Shown here piece by piece: positions 25,628-34,254 of a stretch of 64,000 nt of DNA. The notes below the pieces were generated by a model. The model worked only from the letters and a program-made list of their open reading frames with translations, searched no databases and was not told the origin of the DNA. Made by a program: the position numbers and the translations under genes. The stretch is from Candidatus Magnetocorallium paracelense (GTDB lineage Bacteria; Nitrospirota; Thermodesulfovibrionia; Thermodesulfovibrionales; Magnetobacteriaceae): the NCBI GenBank assembly GCA_029001845.1, contig JAREWP010000033.1, positions 124,001 through 188,000 of the forward strand, in the 5' to 3' direction. Positions within the stretch are counted from its first letter, which is position 1; every line of letters begins with the position of its first letter.

Positions 25628-27769
25628 TTAATATCGATAAAATTCTCTCTGAAGTTCATTGGTTATAGCCGATGTCTCATTTCTGGTGGTTAGTATCCTT
25701 GGAGTAATCAGCACTATTAATTCCTTTTTAATTTCAGTCCTGTTTCTGGATTTAAAAACATTGCCAATCAGAGGTATATCACCAAGAAAGGGGACTTTAT
25801 CTTCACCTTTTGTTTTATGTTTCTTCATAATACCTCCAAGAACTATCGTTTGTCCGTCATATGCGACGATGGAAGTTGTGATACTGCTGGTAGTAACTGT
25901 AGGAGAATCTATACCGGATGTATTGGTTTGAGATGCAACACTGTCCTCCCATGCCACATTCAAAGTCAAAAGTCCTTCGGCGTTGATCGTAGGGCTGATT
26001 CTTAAAATCAGGCCTGTATTTATATAATTAACGCTGGTGGTTGTGGTCGTGGTTTCCCCTGCAAGCTGTGTTTCGCTGCTTTGAGTCGGAACATTATCTC
26101 CCAATTGTATAAAGGCCTCCTCGTTGTTTAGTATCATGAGACGCGGTTTTGAAATGATTTCAATATCGCCCCTGGATGCATGAGTATTTATTAATGCCTC
26201 TAATTTATTGCCACTTGAAATTATATTATACGAAAGCCCGGAGGAAGGATTCGAAAAATCGAGAGTCCAGTCGCTGATTACGTCAGGCCAGTTCTTTTGC
26301 ATATACCAGGCAAAACCCAGCTGAAAACTGTCGGTCATATCTACATCGGCGATGGTTACCTCAACAAGCACCTGTTTTGGAGGGATATCCATCTCTCTGA
26401 GAAGATCAAGCAGATATTTGTACTTTAAAGGAGTCGTTACAATCAGGACAACATTTCTTCTGTCATCGGCGGCAATATGTATGCCCGGTATTGCAGAAGA
26501 CTGAGACTTTACAGTCCTTATCCTGCTTGACGGTTCCCTGGTTGTAGGGTATCCGCCGGTTGTTTGAGATTCCGCAGTCGAGACAAATTCGCTATTGTCG
26601 GAACTCCTGTTAACATTTGAGCTCCCTCCCGTTTCCTCAATGACACTCTCCTGCGATTTGACCCCGTACAGTGTCTTTATAGAATCGACAAGATCGGAGG
26701 CTTTCGTATATTGTGGGGCAAAGGTAAAAGTTTTCTCTTCGTCTCCCGCCGCCTCAGGAGTATCCAGTCTCTCTTTCCACTCCAGAACAACGTCCATGGT
26801 TTTTTTATCAGGTGTGATGACAAGTATGGTGTTAAGAAACTTAATTTCTATAAACAGGATGCCAGGCTCATTTGGCTGTTTTGCTATGGAAAAGCCGATA
26901 CCTTTAAGGATTTTTGTTAACTGTTCGAGAAAGTCCCCAGATCTCCAGTAAATAAGCTTTGTTAACATAAAGCTTTTTTCCCTGAGGTATGGCGCATCGA
27001 CAAGAGAGATAAAGCTCAGGACATCCTTCATCGATGCCGCCGGCCCTTTTAACATAAGTGCGTTGTCGTTACTGTAAGCCTTTACTTCCACGCCGGTTTT
27101 ATAAAGACTATTTATAAGAGGCGTCATTTGTCCCGCTGTTACATGATCGAGAGTGACAATTTGTACGACAGTCGATGGTGTGGAAGGCAGGCTTTTTCCG
27201 ATTCTTACGTCAATGGGTTTCTCCGGCCCGGCGCTCGGTTTTAAAATATAAAGACTGCCTGCTTTTTCACCTATGTGGAGTCCGTGCTGTCTGAGAATCT
27301 CTATCGCAATTTCCAACGCTCTTTCAGAGGGTATTTCCTTTGTCATTCTCAGAGTTACGGGGGCCTTCATGCCCTTTACTGTCTCGTCCATAAAAAAGGT
27401 TACTCTCAATGTATCTCCTATAGCATGAATAATGAAATCGGAGAGAGGCATACCATCGACATTAATGATTACGGGCTTATCCTCGAGCACCAGTTTTTTC
27501 GTATTTACAGGGGCCAGTTTAATAAGCCTGTCAACATCGTGCATTATACTGTAGCGTGGCAGTACGATTTCATCGGTTTTATTGTTCAGGCTCCTTTCCT
27601 GAGAAATATCGCCCTCATACAACTGTTTGTTCGAATCTTTTTCTTCTTTCGTTTCCTCCTCATTTTTAAGTAAAATACTGTCCAAGTCAGAGGTCGTAAT
27701 TAATTTATCTTTACCGGCGCAACCTGCAAAGATAAATAATACAATTAACAGAGTATAAAAATTCCGCAT
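25628..27769 (-). CDS. gspD: Type II secretion outer-membrane secretin GspD
   Basis: The outer-membrane channel of the T2SS. A lipoprotein signal (IFAGC at about residues 13-17) replaces the usual Sec signal peptide. N-domains run from about residue 95 to 400 with KH-like folds (VRIGKSLPSTPSTVVQIVTL). The C-terminal secretin domain (about 440-690) has the VLVEVTIADV and VPFLGDIPLIGNVFK signatures. Length 713 is normal. Serine- and threonine-rich linkers sit near residues 360-430. It is the last Gsp gene of the leftward operon, after gspC, with 9 bases between them. Confidence 0.93.
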   Translation of the reverse strand: MRNFYTLLIVLFIFAGCAGKDKLITTSDLDSILLKNEEETKEEKDSNKQLYEGDISQERSLNNKTDEIVLPRYSIMHDVDRLIKLAPVNTKKLVLEDKPVIINVDGMPLSDFIIHAIGDTLRVTFFMDETVKGMKAPVTLRMTKEIPSERALEIAIEILRQHGLHIGEKAGSLYILKPSAGPEKPIDVRIGKSLPSTPSTVVQIVTLDHVTAGQMTPLINSLYKTGVEVKAYSNDNALMLKGPAASMKDVLSFISLVDAPYLREKSFMLTKLIYWRSGDFLEQLTKILKGIGFSIAKQPNEPGILFIEIKFLNTILVITPDKKTMDVVLEWKERLDTPEAAGDEEKTFTFAPQYTKASDLVDSIKTLYGVKSQESVIEETGGSSNVNRSSDNSEFVSTAESQTTGGYPTTREPSSRIRTVKSQSSAIPGIHIAADDRRNVVLIVTTPLKYKYLLDLLREMDIPPKQVLVEVTIADVDMTDSFQLGFAWYMQKNWPDVISDWTLDFSNPSSGLSYNIISSGNKLEALINTHASRGDIEIISKPRLMILNNEEAFIQLGDNVPTQSSETQLAGETTTTTTSVNYINTGLILRISPTINAEGLLTLNVAWEDSVASQTNTSGIDSPTVTTSSITTSIVAYDGQTIVLGGIMKKHKTKGEDKVPFLGDIPLIGNVFKSRNRTEIKKELIVLITPRILTTRNETSAITNELQREFYRY

Positions 27770-27777
27770 ATCGGCAC

Positions 27778-28488
27778 CTAATTTTTCTTTATTTTAAAAA
27801 TTTTAAATTCTTCCGATTCCTCTCCCTTTCTCAGTGTGACAGATATGTCATCCATATCGATAATTTCCGACCCGTCTTCAAAAACATGCCCTCCTTCAAG
27901 AATAACGATCTCTTCCTCTTTTGCCTTTCCTTCTTCTGTCTCCTCTATTTTCCTAAACACAGCCGTTTTCTTTTCATTTGTTATCAGCACTCCGATTAAT
28001 CGATGTGTCTTGTCCGGAGGGGGGGGAGTCGGTGTTGGCGTAGGAGTCGGAGTCGGAGTTGGAGTAGGCGTCGGTGTCGGAGTAGGTGTCGGCGTCGGAG
28101 TAGGTGTCGGAGTAGGTGTCGGAGTAGGTGTCGGTACGGGAGTTGGCGTAGGCCGATCGTATTTTCCGTTCTGTGCGAATATATTGCGTGCTTCAATATC
28201 ATGATATTCTCTATCCCTCTTTACTCCAGGAAGAGCTTCCTTATCCGAATACGCATCTTGTCGAATTTCTGACTCTTCAGGAAGGTTATTATAACTTAAC
28301 TCAGGCTTAAATACAATAAATGCAGGTATTGCGGCGAAAAGGAAAACAAAGCAAATAATATCTGACTTATATTTACCGGAAAACCGTTTCCATTTAATGA
28401 AAGTTCCCGAGAAACTTTCCTTTGAAGGAATAAGCTTTTCTTTTATTCGGTGTAGTAAAATATGTAAAGAATCTCCCTGCAGCTTCAT
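27778..28488 (-). CDS. gspC: Type II secretion inner-membrane protein GspC-like, with a long Pro-Thr linker
   Basis: GspC links the inner-membrane platform to the secretin. A single transmembrane helix lies at about residues 43-60. It is followed by a periplasmic region with the RNIFAQ motif seen before the homology-region domain in GspC/PulC. A Pro-Thr repeat linker occupies about residues 112-155 with some 22 PT units. A C-terminal HR-like domain (HRLIGVLITNEKKTAVF) ends the protein. There is no PDZ domain, so this is the short form. The call rests on position in the operon and the HR pattern. Confidence 0.75.
   Translation of the reverse strand: MKLQGDSLHILLHRIKEKLIPSKESFSGTFIKWKRFSGKYKSDIICFVFLFAAIPAFIVFKPELSYNNLPEESEIRQDAYSDKEALPGVKRDREYHDIEARNIFAQNGKYDRPTPTPVPTPTPTPTPTPTPTPTPTPTPTPTPTPTPTPTPTPTPPPPDKTHRLIGVLITNEKKTAVFRKIEETEEGKAKEEEIVILEGGHVFEDGSEIIDMDDISVTLRKGEESEEFKIFKIKKN
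28020..28150. repeat. Low-complexity PT-encoding tract in gspC
   Basis: A near-perfect run of six-base units (for example GTCGGAGTAGGT on the plus strand) encodes alternating Pro-Thr. It is likely to vary in copy number between strains through slippage. It is not a CRISPR array. Confidence 0.85.
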
Positions 28489-28497
28489 AATAATGGA

Positions 28498-29043
28498 CTA
28501 CTTGTCGATATACCCTGCAACTCTCATATGAACATGATAGTCGTTACCTCTCCTGGTGATATCCAACTCTTTTATTTTCAGAACCGGCTTGTGTCGCGAT
28601 ATCTCTTTTAGAAGTTCCAAGAATAAATACATTTTACCTCTCAACCTGATTATTATAGCTATCTCTATCATCGTAGTGTCTTCACGGCTATCCAGAATTT
28701 CAAAGTTATCGTAGGACAAACCTTTATCTTTAGCCCTGTTGGTAATAAATGTCAGAATATCTGTTTGTATCGTCGTATCCTTACTGCCCACAGGGAAAAA
28801 AAGAGGTTCTCTCGCCGGTTCTCCTCGATCTCCACCCTTTGTGGCAAGTACTTTCGATTCGTATCTTTTGTGAAGATCTGCTTTTAAACGGTATGAAAAA
28901 CGTTTATCGTCGAAAAGCTTCTTTTTTTTGTCCAGAGAATCGCTTAGAGGAACGAAAACAAATCTGATAATGCATAGTATTATCAGGATAAACAACCCCA
29001 GTCTCTTAATATTTTCAGGTTTCTGTCCGATTTCGTTAATCAT
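28498..29043 (-). CDS. gspM: Type II secretion assembly protein GspM-like (PilO-type)
   Basis: A 181-residue bitopic protein with one helix at about residues 15-33 and a C-terminal ferredoxin-like domain resembling PilO/GspM (TTMIEIAIIIRLRGKMYLFL). GspM pairs with GspL in the inner-membrane platform. The call rests on topology and place between gspL and gspC. Sequence similarity between GspM proteins is low. Confidence 0.7.
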   Translation of the reverse strand: MINEIGQKPENIKRLGLFILIILCIIRFVFVPLSDSLDKKKKLFDDKRFSYRLKADLHKRYESKVLATKGGDRGEPAREPLFFPVGSKDTTIQTDILTFITNRAKDKGLSYDNFEILDSREDTTMIEIAIIIRLRGKMYLFLELLKEISRHKPVLKIKELDITRRGNDYHVHMRVAGYIDK

Positions 29044-29063
29044 TTGCTATTCTTCTATCAATG

Positions 29064-30287
29064 TCAATTCATTTCCATTAGAAAGTGCATGCGGTAGTTA
29101 CCCGATCTGTCTTTATTAGGAGTTCCCTTTAGCCGAACATTGTTCACTAAATCCGAGTCGCCCAAGTCCCTGATCGTCAAAGTAGGTTCTTTCGTGTGTA
29201 ACCACACTTCCAAGGTTTTTTCATTTATTTTAAGCCTCGTTAAGTAACAATTTTCAGGGAGTATTTGCGCCAGGATGTCCATGGCCTCAAGTGGCGATGG
29301 AATACTATGAATCCCTGACTTAATAGAATCCTCGGATTCGCTGTCATCGTCGCTGTCAGCAGACATCAATAAAGGGTTGAGTTCCTTGTCAATTGCATGG
29401 ATTTTAAGGGAGACCTCTTCTAACGAGCTGTTATGCCCTACTATTGACAAGTATAAAAAAAATGAAAGCAAAATGACAAAATAAAGAATACCCCTCAAAA
29501 CAGCTTCAGGTTTAAATGCCGGCCAGAGTGACTTGACCTGAAATGGCTTCAGATCGAACCCCTGTAAATATTCCATCGAAAGGGGATAGGTTTCAGCAGA
29601 TAATTTTACAACGGGGATGTTTAAAGGAGAGGCCATATCTTCTGGTAAATAATTCTTAATTTTTACGACTTTTTCTCTGTATTCTCCCAAGCTTCTAAGA
29701 AAAAAATCTAAGTCATTTGCTTTCGGTTTAGTCATCATTGTCATAGAACCTAAAAACCCTTTTTCGGAATAAGCAACGGTATACACCTTATCGGCGCCGA
29801 TGAAGACGGAAATTTCAGGATTATCTGAAGAGAAAACGATGTCCTCGGGAATGACATAGTGAAATTCCTTGTCAAAGTCGTCATCCGGTAAAGCAGGCTG
29901 TTCCCATGCCCATATATCGACAAGTTCATAATTCTTAAACTTTTTGAATATTTTATACTGAAAAGTCGGTTCCTTTAACATCGGGAAGATGTCCGATATA
30001 TCGTTATATATTATACCGGCGATGTTTTTTTCTGAAGTGGACGGATATTTTTCGCGTGTATAATAAAGAAGCTCCTTGCTGATAAGCAGAATCTTTCTGG
30101 TGAATATCTCCTCCGGCTTAAGAGAAGGAGGCTTTTTTAAGGGAATTTTCTTTATTTCATTATTGTTAATTTCAAATCTCTCTATCCCTTTGGTGGTAGC
30201 ATAACAGACTGTTATATAATGGCCTTTAAAGGCATTTAATAAATTCCTGTAAGATTCGTCGATTCTTTTTCTTATTTCTTTTTTCAT
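29064..30287 (-). CDS. gspL: Type II secretion inner-membrane protein GspL-like
   Basis: A 407-residue protein. An N-terminal cytoplasmic actin-like domain (about residues 1-230) would bind GspE. A single membrane helix lies at about 262-280 (LRGILYFVILLSFFLYLSIV), and a C-terminal PilN-like periplasmic domain follows (SPLEAMDILAQILPENCYLTR). The topology matches GspL. Its ATG overlaps the gspK stop by four bases. Most of the evidence is topology plus order, as GspL sequences diverge quickly. Confidence 0.75.
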   Translation of the reverse strand: MKKEIRKRIDESYRNLLNAFKGHYITVCYATTKGIERFEINNNEIKKIPLKKPPSLKPEEIFTRKILLISKELLYYTREKYPSTSEKNIAGIIYNDISDIFPMLKEPTFQYKIFKKFKNYELVDIWAWEQPALPDDDFDKEFHYVIPEDIVFSSDNPEISVFIGADKVYTVAYSEKGFLGSMTMMTKPKANDLDFFLRSLGEYREKVVKIKNYLPEDMASPLNIPVVKLSAETYPLSMEYLQGFDLKPFQVKSLWPAFKPEAVLRGILYFVILLSFFLYLSIVGHNSSLEEVSLKIHAIDKELNPLLMSADSDDDSESEDSIKSGIHSIPSPLEAMDILAQILPENCYLTRLKINEKTLEVWLHTKEPTLTIRDLGDSDLVNNVRLKGTPNKDRSGNYRMHFLMEMN

Positions 30288-31210
30288 CCTTCTTTCCAGT
30301 AAACCACGGTATAGGGATAATTAATTGTCTGACTAAGACTTATCCCTGCTTTAATTGTATACATACTATCCTCTGTTCCGTAAGAGAGTATCAGATCGTA
30401 ATTAACATAGGGGAAAAAAAACGTCCCTTCGAGCTTTTCGATTTTTCTTCCGGTAAGGAAATGGAGTGTGCGGTCCGTTACAATCGGTGCGTTGGCACGA
30501 TATTCGTGAAGTGCTCTTAAAGAATTTTCGTCTATATCCAGATAAGCCATTATTACTTCATCGGAAGCGGTGTTCGGGTTAAAACCTCCGGAAGGCAGAA
30601 TTGTAATATAAGGTTCCAATTTTTTAAAAAGTTCCTTGTCCATCCCTTTAATTAAAGAAAATTCGCTTAAATACTGTACCGGATAGTTGCGCGGTGAATA
30701 GGGGACATTACGAGTCTTATAGTAAAATTCCTCTGCTCCTTTAAATTTTCTGAAGCTGTCATTATCGATCCAATCCTCCAGACTGTCAGTAATAGTCGAT
30801 GCATCCCTGCCGGGATCCAAATTTTTAATAAGCCTTTTTAGAGCATCGCTGTTTAAACTGGTCAGAGAAAGTTTACCATTCGCATCCTGAAGTATAAGAG
30901 TCATACCATCTTTTATTTTTGACATCGAATTATCAAGAGAAATCTCGACGACTCCGAGATCGCTTCCGGCGGAAAGTATAAAGCTGTCATTTGTGCGTTT
31001 CCCGCTTAGCAGATAAAATATAAGTGTGTCAAATGTCGACGTAATCTTCAACATGGCTTCGGTTTTATTCTTAAGCGCCCTTGCTCCGTTTATATGCTCC
31101 TTAACTATCCAGTTAAAGCCTATGCCAACGGTTAAAAGAATAGCAGAGACAAAAATCGTCAACAACACTGCCGAGCCGGACTCTCCATAAAAAGCGTTCT
31201 TTTTCATCAT
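30284..31210 (-). CDS. gspK: Type II secretion minor pseudopilin GspK
   Basis: A 308-residue protein starting with a prepilin-like leader and helix (GESGSAVLLTIFVSAILL). A large periplasmic domain follows, with the GspK-type helix-hairpin-helix insertion and the GGFNPNTAS motif (about residue 210). GspK caps the pseudopilus tip with GspI and GspJ. Its start is contiguous with the gspJ stop, with alternatives at 31210 and 31207. Confidence 0.88.
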   Translation of the reverse strand: MMKKNAFYGESGSAVLLTIFVSAILLTVGIGFNWIVKEHINGARALKNKTEAMLKITSTFDTLIFYLLSGKRTNDSFILSAGSDLGVVEISLDNSMSKIKDGMTLILQDANGKLSLTSLNSDALKRLIKNLDPGRDASTITDSLEDWIDNDSFRKFKGAEEFYYKTRNVPYSPRNYPVQYLSEFSLIKGMDKELFKKLEPYITILPSGGFNPNTASDEVIMAYLDIDENSLRALHEYRANAPIVTDRTLHFLTGRKIEKLEGTFFFPYVNYDLILSYGTEDSMYTIKAGISLSQTINYPYTVVYWKEG

Positions 31211-31873
31211 CTATATTAATTTGTTATAGTCACCGTATTTTTGCGATGTGTTTGTATTTATTTTATAAACCATTACATTCGGTTTTCCCCTTTCCTTGTA
31301 GTTTATTTTTAGAATATTCGGTAAGACACCGGAGCCTCTGGCGTTGTAATCGCTGTACCATTCCGCCTCTCCTGTATTCAGATCTCTGACAAAACATTCA
31401 AAATATACATCGGTTATATTTTCTCTTATCGTAAAGGAGTTCCCTTTCTTATAATTCCCGGTCATGAAGTCTCTGTTTATCTCTTTGTAGTTTTTTGTTA
31501 ACAAAGGGAGTTCATAATACCTGATGGAATAATTTTTTTTGCTCTTTTCTTTAACGATCCAGGCAATGACAGGCATGTCACCCATAAGAGGAGAGAGCGT
31601 TGTGTAGCTGACCCTGCCAAATCCGGATTCGAAATAGGGGAACCATTTTTGCCTGTCCTCGACATAATAATCTATCATTCCGCTGATGCTTTTTGTAAGC
31701 CAAAGGTTCCGGGCATGCACCCAGAAATCGATCCCTTTGTCCAGAACTCCTCTATAGTTCCTTAGCCCCTGGTTCAGGCCGGTTGCAGCAAGCAACAACA
31801 TGGATGAAAAAATAGCCGTGGCAATTAACACCTCAATTAGTGTATAACCGGATTGTCTGTTTGCCGAATTCAT
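31211..31873 (-). CDS. gspJ: Type II secretion minor pseudopilin GspJ
   Basis: The prepilin signal SGYTLIEVLIATAIF sits after a 7-residue leader (cleavage after Gly8). A 210-residue mature protein follows with GspJ-like aromatic-rich strands (WVHARNLWLTKSI). GspJ forms the pseudopilus tip complex with I and K. It is followed directly by gspK; the 83-base gap before it on the gspI side holds a dispersed repeat. Confidence 0.85.
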   Translation of the reverse strand: MNSANRQSGYTLIEVLIATAIFSSMLLLAATGLNQGLRNYRGVLDKGIDFWVHARNLWLTKSISGMIDYYVEDRQKWFPYFESGFGRVSYTTLSPLMGDMPVIAWIVKEKSKKNYSIRYYELPLLTKNYKEINRDFMTGNYKKGNSFTIRENITDVYFECFVRDLNTGEAEWYSDYNARGSGVLPNILKINYKERGKPNVMVYKINTNTSQKYGDYNKLI

Positions 31874-31956
31874 AATTATAATAATTACGGATTAATAATT
31901 ATGGATTAAGGGATTTAGGAATTATAAAATAAGGAATTCCTCAATCCCTCAATTTC
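31874..31956. repeat. AT-rich repeat copy between gspI and gspJ
   Basis: Contains GGAATTCCTCAATCCCT (31933-31949), also seen at 44194-44210. The two copies lie in unrelated contexts, so this is a dispersed short repeat rather than an operon-specific site. Confidence 0.5.
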
Positions 31957-32421
31957 TTATAGTAAAGGCATGTCTTTTAAGACACCCTCCTTCTGTTTTG
32001 ATCTGAAGACATTTATTTCATAATCTCTCTTAAGAGTCCTGTATGTCAAAGAAAAACGTACTTTATACAAAAAAATATCATGTATAGAAGGATTCTCGTC
32101 ATTGCCGAATTCGTCCTTCCTCATCAAAATAGTGGGGACTGTGCTATTGATTAACTTTGCTTCCCATTCCAAAGACACGTTGTCTCCGATTTCCTCATTC
32201 CCTTTACTTTTTTTGTCGAACTCGTGGTTTCTCAGCAAACCGATTGCCTGAGGAAGTTTGGAAGAGACTATATTTGATTCTTCTGCAAGTTCAAGAGAAG
32301 AATATCCAATCCTGAAGAGATACATCGTTGCGGCAATGCTTGCAGTCAGTATCATTCCTGAAATCAATATTTCAATTACCAGAAATCCCTCAGAATTACT
32401 CTGCTTTTTATATATTTTCAT
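31957..32421 (-). CDS. gspI: Type II secretion minor pseudopilin GspI
   Basis: The prepilin leader and helix (SEGFLVIEILISGMILTASI) come after an 11-residue leader from the ATG at 32421. This is the usual leader length, so I prefer it to the TTG frame at 32448. The mature part is about 143 residues. The glutamate at position 5 after the cleavage site is present. The gene is the I-position neighbour of gspJ and gspK. Confidence 0.8.
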   Translation of the reverse strand: MKIYKKQSNSEGFLVIEILISGMILTASIAATMYLFRIGYSSLELAEESNIVSSKLPQAIGLLRNHEFDKKSKGNEEIGDNVSLEWEAKLINSTVPTILMRKDEFGNDENPSIHDIFLYKVRFSLTYRTLKRDYEINVFRSKQKEGVLKDMPLL

Positions 32422-32466
32422 AAGGTTTGTCCCGGAAATAAGCTCCAAAAGGACTTAATTTAAATA

Positions 32467-32620
32467 ACCACGAAGATCACGAAGAAGAAAAAACTCTTTT
32501 TTTAAAAAAACTTCGTGCTCTTCGCGACCTTCGTGGTCAAAATATAATGTGCTCCTATTACAACTAAAATATTTTGTACCGCTAATTTTTCATGTTTTGT
32601 GGTGACCCGCCGGGCCATGG
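32467..32620. repeat. Inverted repeat 'accacgaag' element between gspH and gspI
   Basis: ACCACGAAGATCACGAAG (32467-32484) is matched by CTTCGTGCTCTTCGCGACCTTCGTGGT on the other side (about 32511-32537). It is followed by a copy of the CATGTTTTGTGGTGAC motif at 32591-32606. Related sequences at 20987-21004 and 60596-60611 mark it as dispersed. It may form a strong hairpin in the operon mRNA. Confidence 0.7.
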
Positions 32621-32624
32621 ACTC

Positions 32625-33056
32625 TTATTCCTGAATAATCGATATGTCCCCAAAGACAGGCTTGATATTTATTCTGTATGCCGATTCTTTTAAATAGAGT
32701 TTTATCGTCCCGCCGGTTGTCGTACCGTTACCATAAAATTCAATAGGATTTTTAATCTCTACAAAGATATCTTTGAACTTATAAACTTCTCTGTTTATTA
32801 CCAGTGCTCCTTCGATAGATTCCAAAAACTTCTCCCTGCCGTACAAGAAGGATTCTCTCCTCAGCCTTGACAAAAAAATCAAAACCTCCTCTGCACGTAC
32901 AGACGACTTATATCTGTTATACATCTTTATTGATACGGGAATGGTTACCGAAAAAATAAGTCCTGTTATAAATATAACAAGAATAAGTTCTATAAGGGTA
33001 AATCCTCGTGTAAACGATTTTTCGCCAAAAGAGTTGAAAAGAAAAGAATGCTTCAT
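32625..33056 (-). CDS. gspH: Type II secretion pseudopilin GspH
   Basis: A 143-residue protein with the prepilin signal RGFTLIELILVIFITGLI, cleaved after Gly18. The mature domain is small, as in GspH/FimT. Its ATG overlaps the gspF stop by four bases (ATGA). GspH connects the major pseudopilin to the tip complex. Confidence 0.88.
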   Translation of the reverse strand: MKHSFLFNSFGEKSFTRGFTLIELILVIFITGLIFSVTIPVSIKMYNRYKSSVRAEEVLIFLSRLRRESFLYGREKFLESIEGALVINREVYKFKDIFVEIKNPIEFYGNGTTTGGTIKLYLKESAYRINIKPVFGDISIIQE

Positions 33057-34252
33057 AATTGAATGTTCCCTACACTCATTACGGTTAATATTAACGAGAT
33101 TACTATAAATCCTACGATCAGCCCCATAATTGTGATGATCACAGGCTCTATCAGTGTGACCATCGTTTTTACGCTTCCCTGAAATCTATCGTCAAAAACA
33201 TGAAATATTTCCAAAAAAATTTCTTCCATGTTTCCGCTCTTTTCGCCTACGCTTATCATATTTACGACAATATCGGGCAGCATATCTATTTGTGAAAATA
33301 CCTCGGCAATTCCTCTTCCCTCTTTAATCAGCTTAACGGAAGGCTCAAGGGCATGTCTGATTTTTTTGTTTTGTATCAACCCTGTAGAAAGCCTGAGTGC
33401 GTTAATAAACTCGATACCGCTTGCTATCATCGTATGCATAGAGTAAGAGAAACGGGACATTTCCAGATTAAGTATCAACGTCTTGAGTAAAGGCAGGGAA
33501 AAGGCGAAGGAATATCCCAGGCTGAACAGTTTTTTCATATTCGTCAGCTTTAAAATTATGATAACTGCTGCGAGGACAGCGATAAGCACATAAATATTCA
33601 ATGCTTCGCCTATGGTATAGAGTACTTTTGCGGTAAAAGGAAGAAACTGCTCCTGCCCTTGTCCAAAAACAGAGAAAAATCGTGGTATTATAAATTTAAA
33701 AATAACGAATAATGTAACAAAACTTGCGAATATTAAGAAAACAGGATAGGTTAGTGCATTACGTATTTCCGATTTAAAGGCGATTTGGAATTTTAAATGA
33801 CGGGCGATATATTCAAATACCATCTTTAAATCCCCTACGCTCTCGCCTACCCTGAGCATGGTGATTATCAGAGGAGAAAATATCCCTGTCCTTTGAAATG
33901 CCTCTGAAACTGTGGCGCCTTCTCTCATATCCTGCTTTACACTCGAGATGCCCGATCTGAGATTTTCATTGGGAGTAGACTCGATAAGCGTTTCAAGAGA
34001 TATATCTATTCTGAGACCGGCCCTCAGCAGTACACTAAGTTCCTTTACCAGGTTGTAAAGATCGCTCTCTTTTATTCTGCCTTTACCTGCAAAAGAACGC
34101 TTTAAGGAAGAGGCTTTTTGAATCTGTTCTAACGAAACGACGTTAAGTCCTCTTTCTTTTAAAAGACGCTTTGCTTTTTCTCTATTCTCAGACGACAGAT
34201 TTCCGGTTAACTCCCTGCCAGATGGATCTATGCAGAGATATTTAAAATCCAT
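33053..34252 (-). CDS. gspF: Type II secretion inner-membrane protein GspF
   Basis: The polytopic platform protein. Two duplicated T2SSF domains are visible, with the motifs LSVLLRAGLRIDISLETL (about 70-87) and SYSMHTMIASGIEFINALRL (about 270). Three membrane helices lie about 165-190, 215-235 and 370-395. Length 399 is normal. It starts two bases after the gspE stop, so they are probably co-translated. Confidence 0.95.
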   Translation of the reverse strand: MDFKYLCIDPSGRELTGNLSSENREKAKRLLKERGLNVVSLEQIQKASSLKRSFAGKGRIKESDLYNLVKELSVLLRAGLRIDISLETLIESTPNENLRSGISSVKQDMREGATVSEAFQRTGIFSPLIITMLRVGESVGDLKMVFEYIARHLKFQIAFKSEIRNALTYPVFLIFASFVTLFVIFKFIIPRFFSVFGQGQEQFLPFTAKVLYTIGEALNIYVLIAVLAAVIIILKLTNMKKLFSLGYSFAFSLPLLKTLILNLEMSRFSYSMHTMIASGIEFINALRLSTGLIQNKKIRHALEPSVKLIKEGRGIAEVFSQIDMLPDIVVNMISVGEKSGNMEEIFLEIFHVFDDRFQGSVKTMVTLIEPVIITIMGLIVGFIVISLILTVMSVGNIQL

Positions 34253-34254
34253 AT

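Noticed and set aside
25471-25659. 62-codon frame overlapping the end of gspD
   Set aside because: No domain or Shine-Dalgarno and it sits in the leader region of the next gene; may be chance.
28020-28150. Regular short repeats resembling an array
   Set aside because: Units are six bases with no spacers and encode Pro-Thr in frame; this is coding low complexity, not CRISPR.
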